Positions 50,059 to 60,668 of a stretch of DNA of 64,000 nucleotides are shown piece by piece (the first letter of the stretch is position 1; every line of letters starts with the position of its first letter). The position numbers and the translations under genes are program-made. This stretch comes from Leucobacter chinensis. Lineage in GTDB: Bacteria; Actinomycetota; Actinomycetes; Actinomycetales; Microbacteriaceae. The DNA is taken from assembly GCF_019049105.1 (NCBI RefSeq), contig NZ_JAHQZR010000006.1:352829-416828 (forward strand). The letters run 5' to 3'. A model generated the notes under the pieces. It saw nothing but the letters and a program-made list of their open reading frames with translations. It did no database searches and had not been told where the DNA came from.

Positions 50059-50841
50059 ATGGCATCATTGAAAAAGATCACCGCGTTTACTACTCTCGCG
50101 CTCGTTGCGGCCCTCGGTTTGACCGGGTGTGGCGATGACGCTAAGCCGGCTTCGGCGCCGAAAGGCCAGGAGCAGGCAGAAAAAGCTTCGACGAACGAGC
50201 TGACGGCCGAGACTTTTGTGCAGCGCATCAATGATGCTCAGTACAAGGCTGGTTCAGCGAGCATGCTCATGGAAATGTCGCAGATGGGAATGGACATGGA
50301 GGCAACCGCCGATGTGATCATTTCTGAAAAGCCTGAAGACGTTGCGATGAGCATGACCATGAACATGCCTGGCACCGACAGTGAGATGAAAATGATCATG
50401 ATCGGTACCGACGCTTACATGAACATGGGCGAGATGACCCAGAACAAGTTCGCCAAGCTTTCACTCGATGAGCTTGACGGTGCTGGCATGGGCAATCTCG
50501 AATCACAGAGCAACCCTGCGGCACAGTTCGAGCTTTTCGAAAAAGCACTCACCGACTTCAAAGTTGGCGACACTGAAAAGATCGACGGAGTAGAGACCAC
50601 GAAGTACACGCTCTCGCTCGACACGAAGATCGTTGTTGAAGAGGGCGGTCAGGAGATGACCCCCGAGGTGACCGAGCTTCTTGGCGATACCCTCACCTAC
50701 GAGATGTACGTCGATAGCGACGACCTTCCAAAGCGCATCGTCATGCCGATGGGCGATGGCGAGACGGTTATTACTTTCTCTGACTGGGGCAAGGACATGA
50801 AGGTTGAAGCTCCTGCTGACGATGAGATCGTAGAGTTCTAA
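50059..50841 (+). CDS. LppX/LprAFG-like lipoprotein
   Basis: 260 aa. Lipoprotein signal peptide: KK at residues 5-6, hydrophobic ITAFTTLALVAALGL, lipobox LTGC with Cys24 as the lipidated residue. The mature part (TAETFVQRINDAQYKAGSASMLMEM, YTLSLDTKIVV, YVDSDDLPKRIVMPM) matches the LppX_LprAFG fold that carries lipids between membrane and cell envelope, here unusually rich in methionine. Extracytoplasmic. Clear leaderless promoter and terminator make it a single gene. Confidence 0.85.
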   Translation: MASLKKITAFTTLALVAALGLTGCGDDAKPASAPKGQEQAEKASTNELTAETFVQRINDAQYKAGSASMLMEMSQMGMDMEATADVIISEKPEDVAMSMTMNMPGTDSEMKMIMIGTDAYMNMGEMTQNKFAKLSLDELDGAGMGNLESQSNPAAQFELFEKALTDFKVGDTEKIDGVETTKYTLSLDTKIVVEEGGQEMTPEVTELLGDTLTYEMYVDSDDLPKRIVMPMGDGETVITFSDWGKDMKVEAPADDEIVEF

Positions 50842-50894
50842 GAAACCTTTAGCGCGAATGACGGCTTAACCTCATAGCGCAAAACCAAAACAAG

Positions 50895-50934
50895 CAAACG
50901 TCGGCCTTATCCTCACGGGTAGGGCCGACGTTTT
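50895..50934 (+). terminator. Terminator after the lipoprotein gene
   Basis: AAACGTCGGCC (50895-50905) pairs perfectly with GGCCGACGTTT (50922-50932), followed by T. It probably also serves the convergent glycosylase gene. Confidence 0.8.
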
Positions 50935-50965
50935 ACTGTCTGCCCAGTACTTCTCGGCCGTGCCG

Positions 50966-51643
50966 TCACGTCGTTGCTGGTCGCGGGGGTCGCCACGCAG
51001 GTGCACCACGACCGGGGCGAAACGCTGAAACGGTCGGATCGCCTGAAAACCAGAAGCGCCATGCAAAGTCGCTACCCCCTGCGTGCCCGGCAACGCCGAC
51101 TCTTGGGCCGCTCATGATTGATGCGGTGGGCGAGGGAGAAGGGGGCTCCAAATGGAATGGGGCGGCAAACAGGTCGAGCCCGTCGTGAGTCTCACGAGTG
51201 ATGCCGAGAGCGGCGGCGAGGTTGCCGGGCCCCTTCGCGAGAGCGGCGTGGGCGATGGGAGTCGACAAGCTGCGCGATCCGCGTTTTTCAAGGCGTCTGG
51301 CGATCGCGAGATCGGTGCCCTCAACGATCTCGGCAGAACGCACGAGAACCCCGGAGGCGATGCCGCTCGGTGAGCACACGAGGTTTAGCGCGTAGTGCAT
51401 GCCGTAGTTGAGATAGACGTACGCGTGCCCGGGCTCGCCGAACATTGAGGCGTTGCGATCGGTCTTGCGGTCTTTCGAGTGCGATCCAGCATCGTATGGG
51501 CCGGGAACACCGACACCGTGATAGGCCTCGACCTCGGTGATGCGCAGCGTGACCTGACCGCTGGGTGAGTCGATCGTGAGCCGGGTTCCGAGTACGCGAG
51601 GCGCTACCTCGAGCGCGTGAGGGAAGAAAAACGAGCGATTCAT
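50966..51643 (-). CDS. 3-methyladenine DNA glycosylase (AAG/MPG family)
   Basis: Excises alkylated purines and hypoxanthine. 225 aa from ATG 51643 (NRSFFFPHALEVAPRVLG). ITEVEAYHGVGVPGPYDAGSH holds the catalytic glutamate, NASMFGEPGHAYVYLNYGMHY is the family hallmark, and ALAKGPGNLAAALGI follows. A GTG six codons upstream is an alternative start. Single gene, convergent with the lipoprotein gene. Confidence 0.93.
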   Translation of the reverse strand: MNRSFFFPHALEVAPRVLGTRLTIDSPSGQVTLRITEVEAYHGVGVPGPYDAGSHSKDRKTDRNASMFGEPGHAYVYLNYGMHYALNLVCSPSGIASGVLVRSAEIVEGTDLAIARRLEKRGSRSLSTPIAHAALAKGPGNLAAALGITRETHDGLDLFAAPFHLEPPSPSPTASIMSGPRVGVAGHAGGSDFAWRFWFSGDPTVSAFRPGRGAPAWRPPRPATT

Positions 51644-51773
51644 TGCTCTCAAGTATGACACCGAGGCTTTGGGAACACAGGTTTTTCGGCACGGGGAATA
51701 AAGCGCTCAGGGGCAGCGTTACACCATGCATACGCCAATTGGCGTGACACGCTTATCACGAAGGGAAACCCTT

Positions 51774-52331
51774 ATGACCATTACCGCTGAACAGATTCCT
51801 GGCTACCAAGCTGGCACCTGGACCATTGACCCGGCCCACTCAGAGGTGACCTTTTCAGTGCGGCACATGGCGATCAGTAAGGTCAAGGGCCGTTTTGAGA
51901 ACTTTGACGCCACGTTCGTGACCGCTCCCAACCCTCTCGATTCGACCGTGAAAGCGACCGTTGAGGTTGCCTCGGTGAACACGAAGCAGGCGCAGCGCGA
52001 CGAGCACCTTCGTACGAGCGACTTCTTCAAGGCTGATGAGTTTCCTCAGCTCACCTTCGAGTCGACCGGTGCTCGTGAAGAGAACGGCGAGCTGAAGGTT
52101 GACGGCAACCTCACGATGCGCGGCGTCACGAAGCCCGTCACCTTCGATTTTGAGTTCGGCGGCGTTGTCGTTGACGGCTACGGCCAGACGAAGGCGGGCT
52201 TTGAAGCGAAGACCGTGGTGAACCGCGAAGACTTCGGTGTGAACTGGAACTCGGCTCTCGACCAGGGCGGTTTCGTGCTCGGCAGCGACGTCACGATTTC
52301 ACTCGACGTGCAGGCCACGCTTCAGCAGTAA
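51774..52331 (+). CDS. YceI family protein
   Basis: 185 aa. Lipocalin-like YceI fold that binds polyisoprenoids in characterised members. WTIDPAHSEVTFSVRHMAISKVKGRFENFD opens the domain; GNLTMRGVTKPVTFDFEFGG follows. No signal peptide, so the protein is likely cytoplasmic, as often in actinobacteria. AAGGGA precedes ATG 51774. Terminator follows. Confidence 0.93.
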   Translation: MTITAEQIPGYQAGTWTIDPAHSEVTFSVRHMAISKVKGRFENFDATFVTAPNPLDSTVKATVEVASVNTKQAQRDEHLRTSDFFKADEFPQLTFESTGAREENGELKVDGNLTMRGVTKPVTFDFEFGGVVVDGYGQTKAGFEAKTVVNREDFGVNWNSALDQGGFVLGSDVTISLDVQATLQQ

Positions 52332-52365
52332 CCGGTTACCTAAGCGGCAGCGGCCGTGAGAACGG

Positions 52366-52395
52366 GCGGCGAGATTCTTCAGTGAGTCTCGCCGC
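52366..52395 (+). terminator. yceI terminator
   Basis: GCGGCGAGA (52366-52374) pairs perfectly with TCTCGCCGC (52387-52395), 12-base loop, followed by TTCGTCGTTT. Confidence 0.75.
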
Positions 52396-52423
52396 TTCGT
52401 CGTTTCTGGGTGCTTGCTAGCGG

Positions 52424-52429
52424 TAGGAT
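52424..52429 (+). promoter_or_regulatory. leuB -10 (TAGGAT)
   Basis: TAGGAT leaves a leader of about 30 bases with a GAGGAGG site before GTG 52465. The -35 is not clear. Confidence 0.5.
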
Positions 52430-52464
52430 GGCCTGAACATCACAGTTATATCGAGGAGGCACTG

Positions 52465-53511
52465 GTGACACGCACCATCAAGCTTGCAGTTATTCCCGGC
52501 GACGGAATTGGGCCCGAGGTTGTACAGCAAGCGAATCGCGTGATCGATGCCGTCACTCGAGATAGTGACGTGGTGTTTGAGCGTACTGAGTTCTCGCTCG
52601 GTGCTGAGCGATTTCTCGCAACCGGCGATACCCTGCCTGAAGATGAGCAGCGTGCGATTGCCGAGCACGACGTCATTCTGTTTGGGGCCGTTGGTGGAGT
52701 GCCAGGCGACGAACGCCTGCGCAGTGCGAACATTGAGCGAGGCCTGCTCCTGAAGCTACGCTTCGACTTTGACCACTACGCAAACGTGCGTCCTTGCACG
52801 CTCTTTCCCGGGGTCACCTCACCACTCGCGAACCCTGGCGACATCGACTTTGTTGTCGTGCGCGAGGGCACTGAGGGCCCGTACGTTGGCAATGGCGGAT
52901 CGCTCCGTAGTGGCCCCCACGAGGTGGCGACCGAGGTTTCAGTCAACACCGCCTTTGGTGTTGAACGCGTGGTGCGGTACGCCTTCGAGCTCGCGCAGTC
53001 GCGCCCCCGCAAGAAGCTCACCTGGGTGCACAAGACGAACGTGCTCGTGCACGCGGGCAAGATTTGGCAGCGCGCCGTCGAAACCGTCGGCGCCGAGTAT
53101 CCAGAGGTGCAGGTTGACTACCTGCACGTTGATGCCGCAACAATCTTCTTCGTGCAAGACCCCGCACGGTTCGACGTCATCGTCACCGACAACCTCTTTG
53201 GTGACATCCTGACCGACATTGCTGGCGCCATTGGCGGCGGTATTGGCCTCGCGGCCTCGGGTAACGTGAACCCCGATAAAACCTTCCCGAGCATGTTTGA
53301 GCCGGTACACGGCTCAGCGCCCGACATTGCGGGTAAGGGCATCGCCGATCCGACCGCGGCGATTCTCTCGGCAGCGCTCATGCTCGATCACCTCGAACTG
53401 CCCACCGAGGCGGAGCGAGTGAGGCAGGCCGTTCGTGCCGACCTTGCGAGCCGAGACGACGCGTCACGATCAACCGACGAGATCGCCCAGGCAATTCTCG
53501 CTCACCTCTAA
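52465..53511 (+). CDS. leuB: 3-isopropylmalate dehydrogenase
   Basis: Third step of leucine synthesis: NAD-dependent oxidative decarboxylation of 3-isopropylmalate. 348 aa. [13 protein letters not shown] opens it; [17 protein letters not shown] is the substrate loop; [29 protein letters not shown] holds the metal-binding aspartates; [15 protein letters not shown] closes. GTG 52465 has a strong GAGGAGG site. Co-directional with ilvE after 42 bases. Confidence 0.97.
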   Translation: MTRTIKLAVIPGDGIGPEVVQQANRVIDAVTRDSDVVFERTEFSLGAERFLATGDTLPEDEQRAIAEHDVILFGAVGGVPGDERLRSANIERGLLLKLRFDFDHYANVRPCTLFPGVTSPLANPGDIDFVVVREGTEGPYVGNGGSLRSGPHEVATEVSVNTAFGVERVVRYAFELAQSRPRKKLTWVHKTNVLVHAGKIWQRAVETVGAEYPEVQVDYLHVDAATIFFVQDPARFDVIVTDNLFGDILTDIAGAIGGGIGLAASGNVNPDKTFPSMFEPVHGSAPDIAGKGIADPTAAILSAALMLDHLELPTEAERVRQAVRADLASRDDASRSTDEIAQAILAHL

Positions 53512-53553
53512 TTTTTTCTTCCGTTCTTTTTCATCATGAGAGAAGGCACACTG

Positions 53554-54657
53554 ATGACGAACATCACTTTTACCACGACCCAGGCTGAGCGCCGCACTGA
53601 CGCAGAGCGCGAGGCGGTTCTTCAGAACCCCGGGTTTGGTACGCACTTCACCGACCACATGGCATCGATTACCTGGAGCGCTGCCGAGGGCTGGCACGAC
53701 GCAGAGATTCTGCCCTATGGCCCGATTCCGGTCGATCCCGCCTCGAGCGTGCTTCACTACGGCCAGGAGATCTTCGAGGGTCTCAAAGCATACCGTCACG
53801 AGGACGGCTCGATCGTCGTGTTCAGGCCCGAAGAGAACGGACGTCGTCTGAATGAGTCGGCAGTGCGCCTCGCGCTTCCAGAGCTGCCCGTTGAGCTCTT
53901 CGTGGAGGCCGTCAAACAGCTCGTCACGATCGACGCTGATTGGGTGCCCCGAGGCGAAGATCAGAGCCTCTACATTCGCCCCTTCATGATTGCCGACGAG
54001 AGCTTCCTCGGGGTTCGTGCGGCCGAGCGTGCCAGGTTCATCGTCATTGCTAGCCCAGCCGGCGCTTACTTCACCGGGGGCATCAAGCCGGTGTCGATCT
54101 GGCTTTCGCAGGAGTTCTCGCGCGCGGGTCACGGCGGCACCGGTGCCGCTAAGTGCGGCGGCAACTACGCCGCTTCGCTCTTGCCCCAGAACATTGCGGC
54201 CGAGAACGGCTGCCAGCAGGTACTCTTCACCGATTCAAACACGGTCGACACGATCGACGAGCTCGGCGGCATGAACCTCTTCCTCGTGCGCTCAGACAAA
54301 ACGCTCCTTACCCCGGCGCTTAACGGCAATATTCTCGCGGGTATTACCCGCAAGAGCCTCATCGAGCTCGCCGAGGCGCGCGGGTATCGCGTTGAAGAGC
54401 GGGCAGTGACCGTGAGCGAGTGGCGCGAGGGCGTTGCCGACGGAACGATCACCGAGGCCTTTGCCTGCGGCACAGCTGCGGTCATCACCCCGATCGGCGA
54501 GTTGAAGTCGCCCGACTTCTCCATTTCGTTCGGCGACAAGGCTCCCGGCGAGCTCACGATGTCGCTGCGTGAAGAGCTCACCGGTATTCAGACGGGCACC
54601 CGTGAAGACTCACGAGGCTGGCTCACCGAGATTGTTTCAAGCGAACAGGCAGCGTAG
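53554..54657 (+). CDS. ilvE: Branched-chain amino acid aminotransferase
   Basis: PLP enzyme (fold IV) that makes leucine, isoleucine and valine from their keto acids. 367 aa. HYGQEIFEGLKAYRHEDG and FRPEENGRRLN near the N terminus; the PLP lysine lies in GAAKCGGNYAASL; EAFACGTAAVITPIG follows. AGAAGG precedes ATG 53554. Forms an operon with leuB upstream and an FAH-family gene 9 bases downstream. Confidence 0.97.
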   Translation: MTNITFTTTQAERRTDAEREAVLQNPGFGTHFTDHMASITWSAAEGWHDAEILPYGPIPVDPASSVLHYGQEIFEGLKAYRHEDGSIVVFRPEENGRRLNESAVRLALPELPVELFVEAVKQLVTIDADWVPRGEDQSLYIRPFMIADESFLGVRAAERARFIVIASPAGAYFTGGIKPVSIWLSQEFSRAGHGGTGAAKCGGNYAASLLPQNIAAENGCQQVLFTDSNTVDTIDELGGMNLFLVRSDKTLLTPALNGNILAGITRKSLIELAEARGYRVEERAVTVSEWREGVADGTITEAFACGTAAVITPIGELKSPDFSISFGDKAPGELTMSLREELTGIQTGTREDSRGWLTEIVSSEQAA

Positions 54658-54666
54658 GGGGTTCTC

Positions 54667-55461
54667 ATGCGGGTAGCACGTTTTCGCGCGGCAGATAACA
54701 CGATTGCCTTCGGCGTTTTTGACGAGGCCGAGAACGGAGAGGGCGAGGAGCTCGTAGAGCTCGTCGCTGATCCGCTCGTTGCTGGCTACGAAACCACGGG
54801 GCGTCGTTTCTCGCTCGACGAGGTGACGCTGCTCGCGCCCGTGATTCCACGATCGAAGGTCGTGTGCATCGGTAAGAACTACCTCGATCACGTTGCCGAG
54901 ATGCAAGAGCGGGGCATGGGTGGAGAGGCTCCTAAGGAGCCGCTGCTCTTCCTGAAGCCCAACACGGCGGTCATCGGGCCCGACGATGCGATCGTGCGCC
55001 CCTCGCTGTCAAACCAGGTTGAGTTTGAGGGCGAGCTCGCCATCGTCATCGGTGCCCTCGCTAAAGAGGTTCCCGAGGAACGGGCACTTGAAGTCGTGTT
55101 TGGCTTCACCTGCGGCAATGATGTGACGGCTCGCGACCTGCAGTACGCCGACGGCCAGTGGGCAAGGGCCAAAGGCTTCGACACGTTCTGCCCGCTTGGC
55201 CCGGTCATCGAAACCGACCTTGACCTCAGTGATCTCGCGATCGAGACCCGCGTCAACGGCGAGGTCAAGCAGCGCTCGTCAACGGCCCACCTGATCCACT
55301 CGATTCCGAAGCTAGTGGCGCATGCCTCACAGGCCTTCACGTTGCTTCCCGGCGACGTGATTCTCACGGGCACGCCCGAGGGCGTCGGAGCTCTTGAGCC
55401 CGGCGACGTTGTCGAGGTCGAAGTCGAGGGTATCGGCGTTCTGCGCAACCCCGTTCGCTAG
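54667..55461 (+). CDS. Fumarylacetoacetate hydrolase family protein
   Basis: 264 aa. FAH fold with [16 protein letters not shown], the metal ligands in [27 protein letters not shown], and [16 protein letters not shown]. The family covers acylpyruvases, decarboxylases and isomerases of aromatic breakdown; the true substrate is not visible. It follows ilvE closely, a frequent actinobacterial arrangement that may reflect a housekeeping oxaloacetate-decarboxylase-like role. Confidence 0.92.
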   Translation: MRVARFRAADNTIAFGVFDEAENGEGEELVELVADPLVAGYETTGRRFSLDEVTLLAPVIPRSKVVCIGKNYLDHVAEMQERGMGGEAPKEPLLFLKPNTAVIGPDDAIVRPSLSNQVEFEGELAIVIGALAKEVPEERALEVVFGFTCGNDVTARDLQYADGQWARAKGFDTFCPLGPVIETDLDLSDLAIETRVNGEVKQRSSTAHLIHSIPKLVAHASQAFTLLPGDVILTGTPEGVGALEPGDVVEVEVEGIGVLRNPVR

Positions 55462-55472
55462 GACGCTGCCAG

Positions 55473-55500
55473 GCCCAGGGCGCCCCGAAGTGCCCTGGGC
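55473..55500 (+). terminator. Hairpin after the FAH gene
   Basis: GCCCAGGGC (55473-55481) pairs perfectly with GCCCTGGGC (55492-55500). No T tract follows, so termination strength is uncertain. Confidence 0.5.
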
Positions 55501-55535
55501 AATGGCTCAGGCCGACTGTGAGAGAATTGGGCACT

Positions 55536-56813
55536 ATGGATCCCACAAAACTCGCGCACACCGACGGCAACGGCTACCGGTCAACCAGGCCAAAACAGGT
55601 TCGCCCGAAGGCCGAGGGCTGGGTTCAAGCGACGAACCCTGACGGGCGCCCGACCCTGCAGTTTGCCTCGCCGAGGGTGAAGCAGCCGCCGCAGCACCTG
55701 GCCGACATGACGCTCGAAGAGCGCGAAGCCGCTATCAAAGAGCTCGGGTTGCCCGGGTTTCGCGCGAAGCAGATCTCGAAGCACTACTTCGAGCACTACA
55801 CCTCAGAGACTGAGGCAATGACCGATCTGCCCAAGGATTCACGAGCGGCGATCACCGAGCGCTTTTTCCCGCCACTGCTCACCGAGGTAAAGCGGCTGCA
55901 AACTGACAACGGTGACACCATCAAGTTCCTGTGGCGCCTCTTCGACGGTGCCCTCGTCGAGTCGGTTCTTATGCGCTACCCGGGCCGCATCACGCTGTGC
56001 GTCTCAAGCCAGTGTGGCTGCGGTATGAACTGCCCGTTCTGCGCGACGGGGCAGGCGGGCCTCACCAGAAACATGTCGACCGCCGAGATTCTCGACCAGG
56101 TTGTGCAAGCAAACCGCATCATTCGTGCCGGCGAGCTTGGCGGCACGAGGCGCGGCTCGATGCACTTCTCAGAAGAGCGCGTCAACAACATCGTGTTCAT
56201 GGGCATGGGCGAGCCACTCGCAAACTACAAGCGCGTCATGAACGCCGTGCACTGCATGGCGGCCGAGGCTCCCGAGGGCCTCGGGATGAGCGCGCGTGGC
56301 ATCACGGTCTCGACCGTCGGGCTCGCGCCAGCGATCCGCAAGCTTGCCGACGAGAACCTTCCCGTCACGTTTGCGCTGTCACTGCACGCGCCCGACGATG
56401 AACTGCGCGACGAACTCATCCCGGTCAACAGCCGCTGGAAGGTTGATGAGGTACTCGATGCCGCAAAGCACTATTTTGACACGACCGGGCGCCGCGTCTC
56501 GATCGAATATGCCCTCATCAAAGACATGAACGATCACGCCTGGCGTGCTGATTTGCTCGCTGAGCGACTGAACGCAAGGGGGAAGGGATGGGTACACGTG
56601 AACCCGATTCCGCTGAACCCGACCCCTGGGTCGATCTGGACCTCGAGCGATCCCGATGTTACTGACGAGTTCGTGCGCAGGCTCAATGCCGCTGGCATTC
56701 CGACGACGCTGCGTGATACGCGCGGTAAAGACATCGATGGTGCCTGCGGGCAGCTCGTTGCAACCGAGGCCGATAAGCAGGAAGCACAGCGCATCGCGGC
56801 GAGCGATTCATAA
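55536..56813 (+). CDS. rlmN: 23S rRNA/tRNA adenine-C2 methyltransferase RlmN
   Basis: Radical-SAM enzyme that methylates A2503 of 23S rRNA and A37 of some tRNAs. 425 aa; an N-terminal extension of about 55 residues precedes the core. The 4Fe-4S motif [13 protein letters not shown] (CxxxCxxC), [51 protein letters not shown] are all present; ACGQL holds the second catalytic cysteine. ATG 55536 is preceded by GAGAAT at 8 bases, a weak leaderless-type -10. Confidence 0.96.
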   Translation: MDPTKLAHTDGNGYRSTRPKQVRPKAEGWVQATNPDGRPTLQFASPRVKQPPQHLADMTLEEREAAIKELGLPGFRAKQISKHYFEHYTSETEAMTDLPKDSRAAITERFFPPLLTEVKRLQTDNGDTIKFLWRLFDGALVESVLMRYPGRITLCVSSQCGCGMNCPFCATGQAGLTRNMSTAEILDQVVQANRIIRAGELGGTRRGSMHFSEERVNNIVFMGMGEPLANYKRVMNAVHCMAAEAPEGLGMSARGITVSTVGLAPAIRKLADENLPVTFALSLHAPDDELRDELIPVNSRWKVDEVLDAAKHYFDTTGRRVSIEYALIKDMNDHAWRADLLAERLNARGKGWVHVNPIPLNPTPGSIWTSSDPDVTDEFVRRLNAAGIPTTLRDTRGKDIDGACGQLVATEADKQEAQRIAASDS

Positions 56814-56831
56814 GATCTTCAAAAGAGTTAT

Positions 56832-56858
56832 GCGATAAAGCATGTAATCGCTTATACT
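56832..56858 (+). promoter_or_regulatory. lysR promoter (TATACT) with overlapping GCGAT-N10-ATCGC palindrome
   Basis: The -10 TATACT (56853-56858) lies 6 bases before ATG 56865. A perfect inverted repeat GCGAT (56832-56836)/ATCGC (56847-56851) ends just before it, well placed for autorepression by the LysR product. Confidence 0.6.
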
Positions 56859-56864
56859 GCGGGT

Positions 56865-57824
56865 ATGACCACGCTGCGTAATGCCGAGTCGTATGACTCA
56901 ATTGACTCAACCGAGATGCGCATTCTTCACGCGCTCTCGACCACCGGGTCGCTCACCCAGGTCGCTGCGACCCTGGGGCTGAGCCAACCCGCGATCAGCC
57001 AACGGCTGAAGCGCCTTGAACAGAGGCTTGCCGTGCCGCTCATCGAACGACAGGGGAGGGGGGTACGACTCACCCCGGCCGGGCAGATTCTCGCCGATCA
57101 CGGGCGTACCGTGGTCGCCGAGATTGACGCCGCTCTCGCAGCCATCGATGACCTTCGGGGCGACCGCGGGGGAGTGCTGCGTATGGCAGGGTTCCCCTCG
57201 GCCTCGGCGACGGTGATTCCGCGGCTCATGCGCATGCTGCAGGAGCAGGCGCCTCAGGTGACCTTTCAGTACCGTGAGCAGGAGCCGCCAGAGGCGATCC
57301 AGCTGCTGCGCGACGGTGAGGTTGACTGCGCGCTCGTCTTTCAGTACTCAGAGTCTGAACCCCTGCCGACGCTCTTTGAGTTCACGCCGCTCTGGCGCGA
57401 AGAGATGTGGCTTGTTGTTCCCGAAGAGCGTTCGCAGGGCATGGAACGTGCGGCGCTTTCCGCGTTTCGTGATGACCAGTGGATCGCGGGCTGCACCCGC
57501 TGCCGCGGCCACCTGACCCGCGCGACCAAGCGTCACGGCTTCGAGCCAGAGATTGTGCAAGAAACCGACAATATGCCGGCCTCGATCGCGATGGTGGCCG
57601 CCGGTAACTCGGTCTCGATGGTGCCCGGCTTGGCGCTCGCTGCGCAGCCAACACTGCCTGCAGGAGCTCGCGCGCTGCGACTTGAAGAGCCTGAGTATCG
57701 AACGATCGGTCTCATCAACGTTGACACCGCTAACGAGAGCCCCGCGGTGAAACTCGCGAAGCGGCTGCTCGGCAACATCGACGGTAGTACCTGGAACCTC
57801 CTCACCGAACGAGTCGGTCGGTGA
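56865..57824 (+). CDS. LysR family transcriptional regulator
   Basis: 319 aa. N-terminal winged HTH (MRILHALSTTGSLTQVAATLGLSQPAISQRLKRLE) and a periplasmic-binding-like effector domain. No CRP-like second regulator. Leaderless-type promoter with a likely operator over the -10. Its stop overlaps the GTG of the MFS gene by 4 bases, so it is transcribed and translated together with a transporter that it probably controls. Confidence 0.92.
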   Translation: MTTLRNAESYDSIDSTEMRILHALSTTGSLTQVAATLGLSQPAISQRLKRLEQRLAVPLIERQGRGVRLTPAGQILADHGRTVVAEIDAALAAIDDLRGDRGGVLRMAGFPSASATVIPRLMRMLQEQAPQVTFQYREQEPPEAIQLLRDGEVDCALVFQYSESEPLPTLFEFTPLWREEMWLVVPEERSQGMERAALSAFRDDQWIAGCTRCRGHLTRATKRHGFEPEIVQETDNMPASIAMVAAGNSVSMVPGLALAAQPTLPAGARALRLEEPEYRTIGLINVDTANESPAVKLAKRLLGNIDGSTWNLLTERVGR

Positions 57825-59125
57825 CCGCCGCGAGCCCCGTCGGGGCGCGGCACAGCCGGTATCCGCTGGAGCGAGGCGGCGCACTGCAACGAAAAACGCT
57901 CTGGGTGCTCTCGGCGGGCACCATCCTCGGCGGGCTTGGTGTTGGCGCCTCGCTCTCGGTCGGGGCCCTGCTGCTCGCAGAGGTGAGCGGCTCGGCCGGC
58001 ATCTCGGGGCTCGCCTCGGCAATGTTCAACATGGGCGCTGCGCTCGCGGGTATTCCACTCGCAAAGCTCGCGGCCGCGAAGGGCCGCCGTCGCGCAATCG
58101 TCACCGGCAACAGCGTCGCGATGATCGGAGCGATCACGGCGGTCTACGGCACCTCGATCGGGGTCTGGCCGGTGCTCGCGCTGGGCATTCTCGTGCTCGG
58201 CGTTGCGAGCTCGGTGCAATTGCTCGCACGGTTTACCGCGACCGACCTCGCGCTCCCGCAAAACCGTGCGCGCGACCTCTCGCTCGTCGTCTGGACCATT
58301 ACGATCGGCGCCGTTGTCGGCCCGAACCTTATGGGGCCGGGGGCGTGGATCGGCGGAGTGCTCGGCATCAACCCGCTCGCGGGCGTGTTCGTCTTCACGA
58401 TTGCCGCGCAACTACTCGCGGCGACCGTCAGCTGGTTTGGGCTGCGGCCCGATCCGCTACTCACAGCACGCGACCTCCCCGCAGAAGACGTCTCTGCCGC
58501 GGGTTCGAACGCTCCCGTCGCTGTGCCCATTAGTCGCGGAGGGCAGGCGCGGGTCATCGTGCTCATTGCCATGGCGCAGGCGGTCATGGTGGCGCTCATG
58601 GCGATGGCGCCGCTGCATATCATGGACACGGGCGGCACCCACGAACGAGTGGGCTTCACCCTGAGCCTGCACATCGCCGGCATGTATGTACTTTCTCCGG
58701 TCTTCGGCATGCTCGCGATGAAGATCGGGCGCCCCGCGGTGGTGAGCATCGGCTGGGCCATTCTGCTCGTCTCGGTTGGGCTCGCCTTCGTTGCGCATAC
58801 CTCGCCCATCGTGATGGAAGCGTCAATGATGCTGCTCGGCGTCGGGTGGGGAGCCGTTACGGTGGCAGGCGCGACGCTCATCACCGAGCTCACGCCGGTC
58901 GCTGATCGCACGAAACGCCAGGGCCAGTCAGACGCGATTATGAGCGGATCGGGCGCGATCGCCGGCGTGCTCGCAGGCATCGCCTTTGCCGTGAGTGGGT
59001 ACCAGCTCATTGCCCTCGTGTGCCTCGTACTCATCGCGGTAGGCATCATCGCCACCGTGGCGGTTGCCCGCGAGTCGGCACGCGCGCGAGCCGCGAGCGG
59101 GGCAGATTCTCAGAAGGCAGAGTAA
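57821..59125 (+). CDS. MFS transporter partnered with LysR
   Basis: 434 aa, about 12 membrane helices. [16 protein letters not shown] is the cytoplasmic loop between helices 2 and 3 typical of major facilitators; a hydrophilic loop lies in the middle. Effluxes an unknown compound, perhaps the LysR effector. GTG start overlaps the lysR stop by 4 bases. Its stop codon lies within the gltX promoter. Confidence 0.88.
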   Translation: MTAASPVGARHSRYPLERGGALQRKTLWVLSAGTILGGLGVGASLSVGALLLAEVSGSAGISGLASAMFNMGAALAGIPLAKLAAAKGRRRAIVTGNSVAMIGAITAVYGTSIGVWPVLALGILVLGVASSVQLLARFTATDLALPQNRARDLSLVVWTITIGAVVGPNLMGPGAWIGGVLGINPLAGVFVFTIAAQLLAATVSWFGLRPDPLLTARDLPAEDVSAAGSNAPVAVPISRGGQARVIVLIAMAQAVMVALMAMAPLHIMDTGGTHERVGFTLSLHIAGMYVLSPVFGMLAMKIGRPAVVSIGWAILLVSVGLAFVAHTSPIVMEASMMLLGVGWGAVTVAGATLITELTPVADRTKRQGQSDAIMSGSGAIAGVLAGIAFAVSGYQLIALVCLVLIAVGIIATVAVARESARARAASGADSQKAE

Positions 59126-59128
59126 AGT
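59123..59128 (+). promoter_or_regulatory. gltX leaderless -10 (TAAAGT) overlapping the MFS stop
   Basis: TAAAGT begins with the TAA stop codon of the MFS gene and ends 7 bases before ATG 59136. Confidence 0.6.
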
Positions 59129-59135
59129 GGTAGTG

Positions 59136-60668
59136 ATGTCTACAAGTGATTCTGCTCCGAAGTTTTCAACCGCTACCGGAAGCGACGTTCGCGTACGCTT
59201 TTGCCCCTCACCGACCGGCACGCCTCACGTCGGTATGGTGCGCACGGCCCTCTTCAACTGGGCCTACGCACGCCACACCGGGGGCACGTTCGTCTTTCGT
59301 ATCGAAGACACCGACGCCGCCCGCGACAGCGAAGAGAGCTACGGCCAAATTCTGGAATCGATGCGCTGGCTCGGTCTCGACTGGGACGAAGGCATTGATG
59401 TCGGCGGGCCTCACGGCCCGTACCGACAGTCACAGCGTGGCGATATTTACGCCGATGTCGCGAAGCGCCTGCTTGAAGCAGGGTACCTCTACGAGAGCTT
59501 CTCAACGGCAGAAGAGATCGATGCCCGTAACGAGGCCGCTGGTCGACCAAAGCAGCTCGGTTACGACAACTACGATCGCACGCTGACCGACGAGCAGAAG
59601 GCAGCGTTTCGTGCCGAGGGCCGCGAGCCCGCGTTGCGCTTCCGTATTCCTGACGACCTTGACCTCTCGTTCGACGACCTGGTGCGTGGCGAGATCTCGT
59701 TCCCTGCGGGTTCAACCATTGACTACGTGGTCGTGCGCCCGAACGGCGCCGCGCTCTACACGCTCACGAACCCCGTAGATGATGCGCTCATGGGGGTGAC
59801 GCACGTGCTGCGCGGCGAAGACCTCCTATCGTCGACGCCGCGTCAGATCGCGATGCACAACGCGCTCGTTGAGATCGGTCTCGAGACCGCGATTCCTCGC
59901 TTCGGCCACCTGCCATACGTCATGGGTGAGGGCAATAAGAAGCTCTCGAAGCGTGACCCCGAGTCGAACCTCTTGCATCATCGCGCGCGCGGTTTCATTC
60001 CCGAGGGGCTGATTAACTACCTCTCTCTGCTTGGCTGGTCAATTGCCGCCGACCGTGACATCTTCTCGGTTGACGAGCTAGTCGCGGCCTTTGACGTCGA
60101 AGACGTGAACCCGAACCCCGCCCGCTTCGACCAGAAGAAGGCCGACTCGATTAACGGTGATCAGATTCGTCTGCTCGCAGAAGCCGACTTCACCGAGCGC
60201 ATGGTGCCCTACCTTGTCGATGGCGGCGTCATCGGCGAGGAGCCCTCTGCTGAAGAGCTTGAGATCGTTCGCGCGGCGGCACCCCTCGTGCAGTCACGCG
60301 TCGCAGTCATGAGCGAGGTTGTCGGCCTCACCGAGTTCCTCTTTGCGAAGAGCGAAGACATCGTCTACGAAGATGATGCGCTCAAGACACTCAAAGACGG
60401 CTCGCTCGAGGCGTTGAAAGCGGGGCGTGCCGCACTCGAAGGAGTCGAGGCGTCGGCCTGGAACACTGAGGCGATTCAGGGAGCACTGCAGGACGCGCTC
60501 ATTGACGGCCTTGGGCTGAAGCCCCGAATTGCGTTTGGGTCGTTGCGAGTAGCAGCATCGGGCAAGCGTATCTCGCCGCCTCTGTTCGAATCGTTTGAGA
60601 TTTTGGGTAAGTCCGAGACGCTTGCGCGTCTCGATCGCTTCGCCACCTTCCTTGAGCACCGGGAGTAA
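59136..60668 (+). CDS. gltX: Glutamyl-tRNA synthetase
   Basis: Charges tRNA-Glu and, in organisms with GatCAB, also tRNA-Gln. 510 aa. Class I motifs: HIGH-type box [13 protein letters not shown] near residue 25 and KMSKS-type [11 protein letters not shown] near 270; [14 protein letters not shown] and RFRIPDDL follow the family. ATG 59136 is supported by a -10 seven bases upstream over a longer frame inside the MFS gene. Confidence 0.97.
   Translation: MSTSDSAPKFSTATGSDVRVRFCPSPTGTPHVGMVRTALFNWAYARHTGGTFVFRIEDTDAARDSEESYGQILESMRWLGLDWDEGIDVGGPHGPYRQSQRGDIYADVAKRLLEAGYLYESFSTAEEIDARNEAAGRPKQLGYDNYDRTLTDEQKAAFRAEGREPALRFRIPDDLDLSFDDLVRGEISFPAGSTIDYVVVRPNGAALYTLTNPVDDALMGVTHVLRGEDLLSSTPRQIAMHNALVEIGLETAIPRFGHLPYVMGEGNKKLSKRDPESNLLHHRARGFIPEGLINYLSLLGWSIAADRDIFSVDELVAAFDVEDVNPNPARFDQKKADSINGDQIRLLAEADFTERMVPYLVDGGVIGEEPSAEELEIVRAAAPLVQSRVAVMSEVVGLTEFLFAKSEDIVYEDDALKTLKDGSLEALKAGRAALEGVEASAWNTEAIQGALQDALIDGLGLKPRIAFGSLRVAASGKRISPPLFESFEILGKSETLARLDRFATFLEHRE

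Noticed and set aside
49715..50071. 118-residue plus-strand frame between the heme O synthase and lipoprotein genes
   Set aside because: It runs antisense across the heme O synthase leader and over the lipoprotein promoter, with no homology or start signals.
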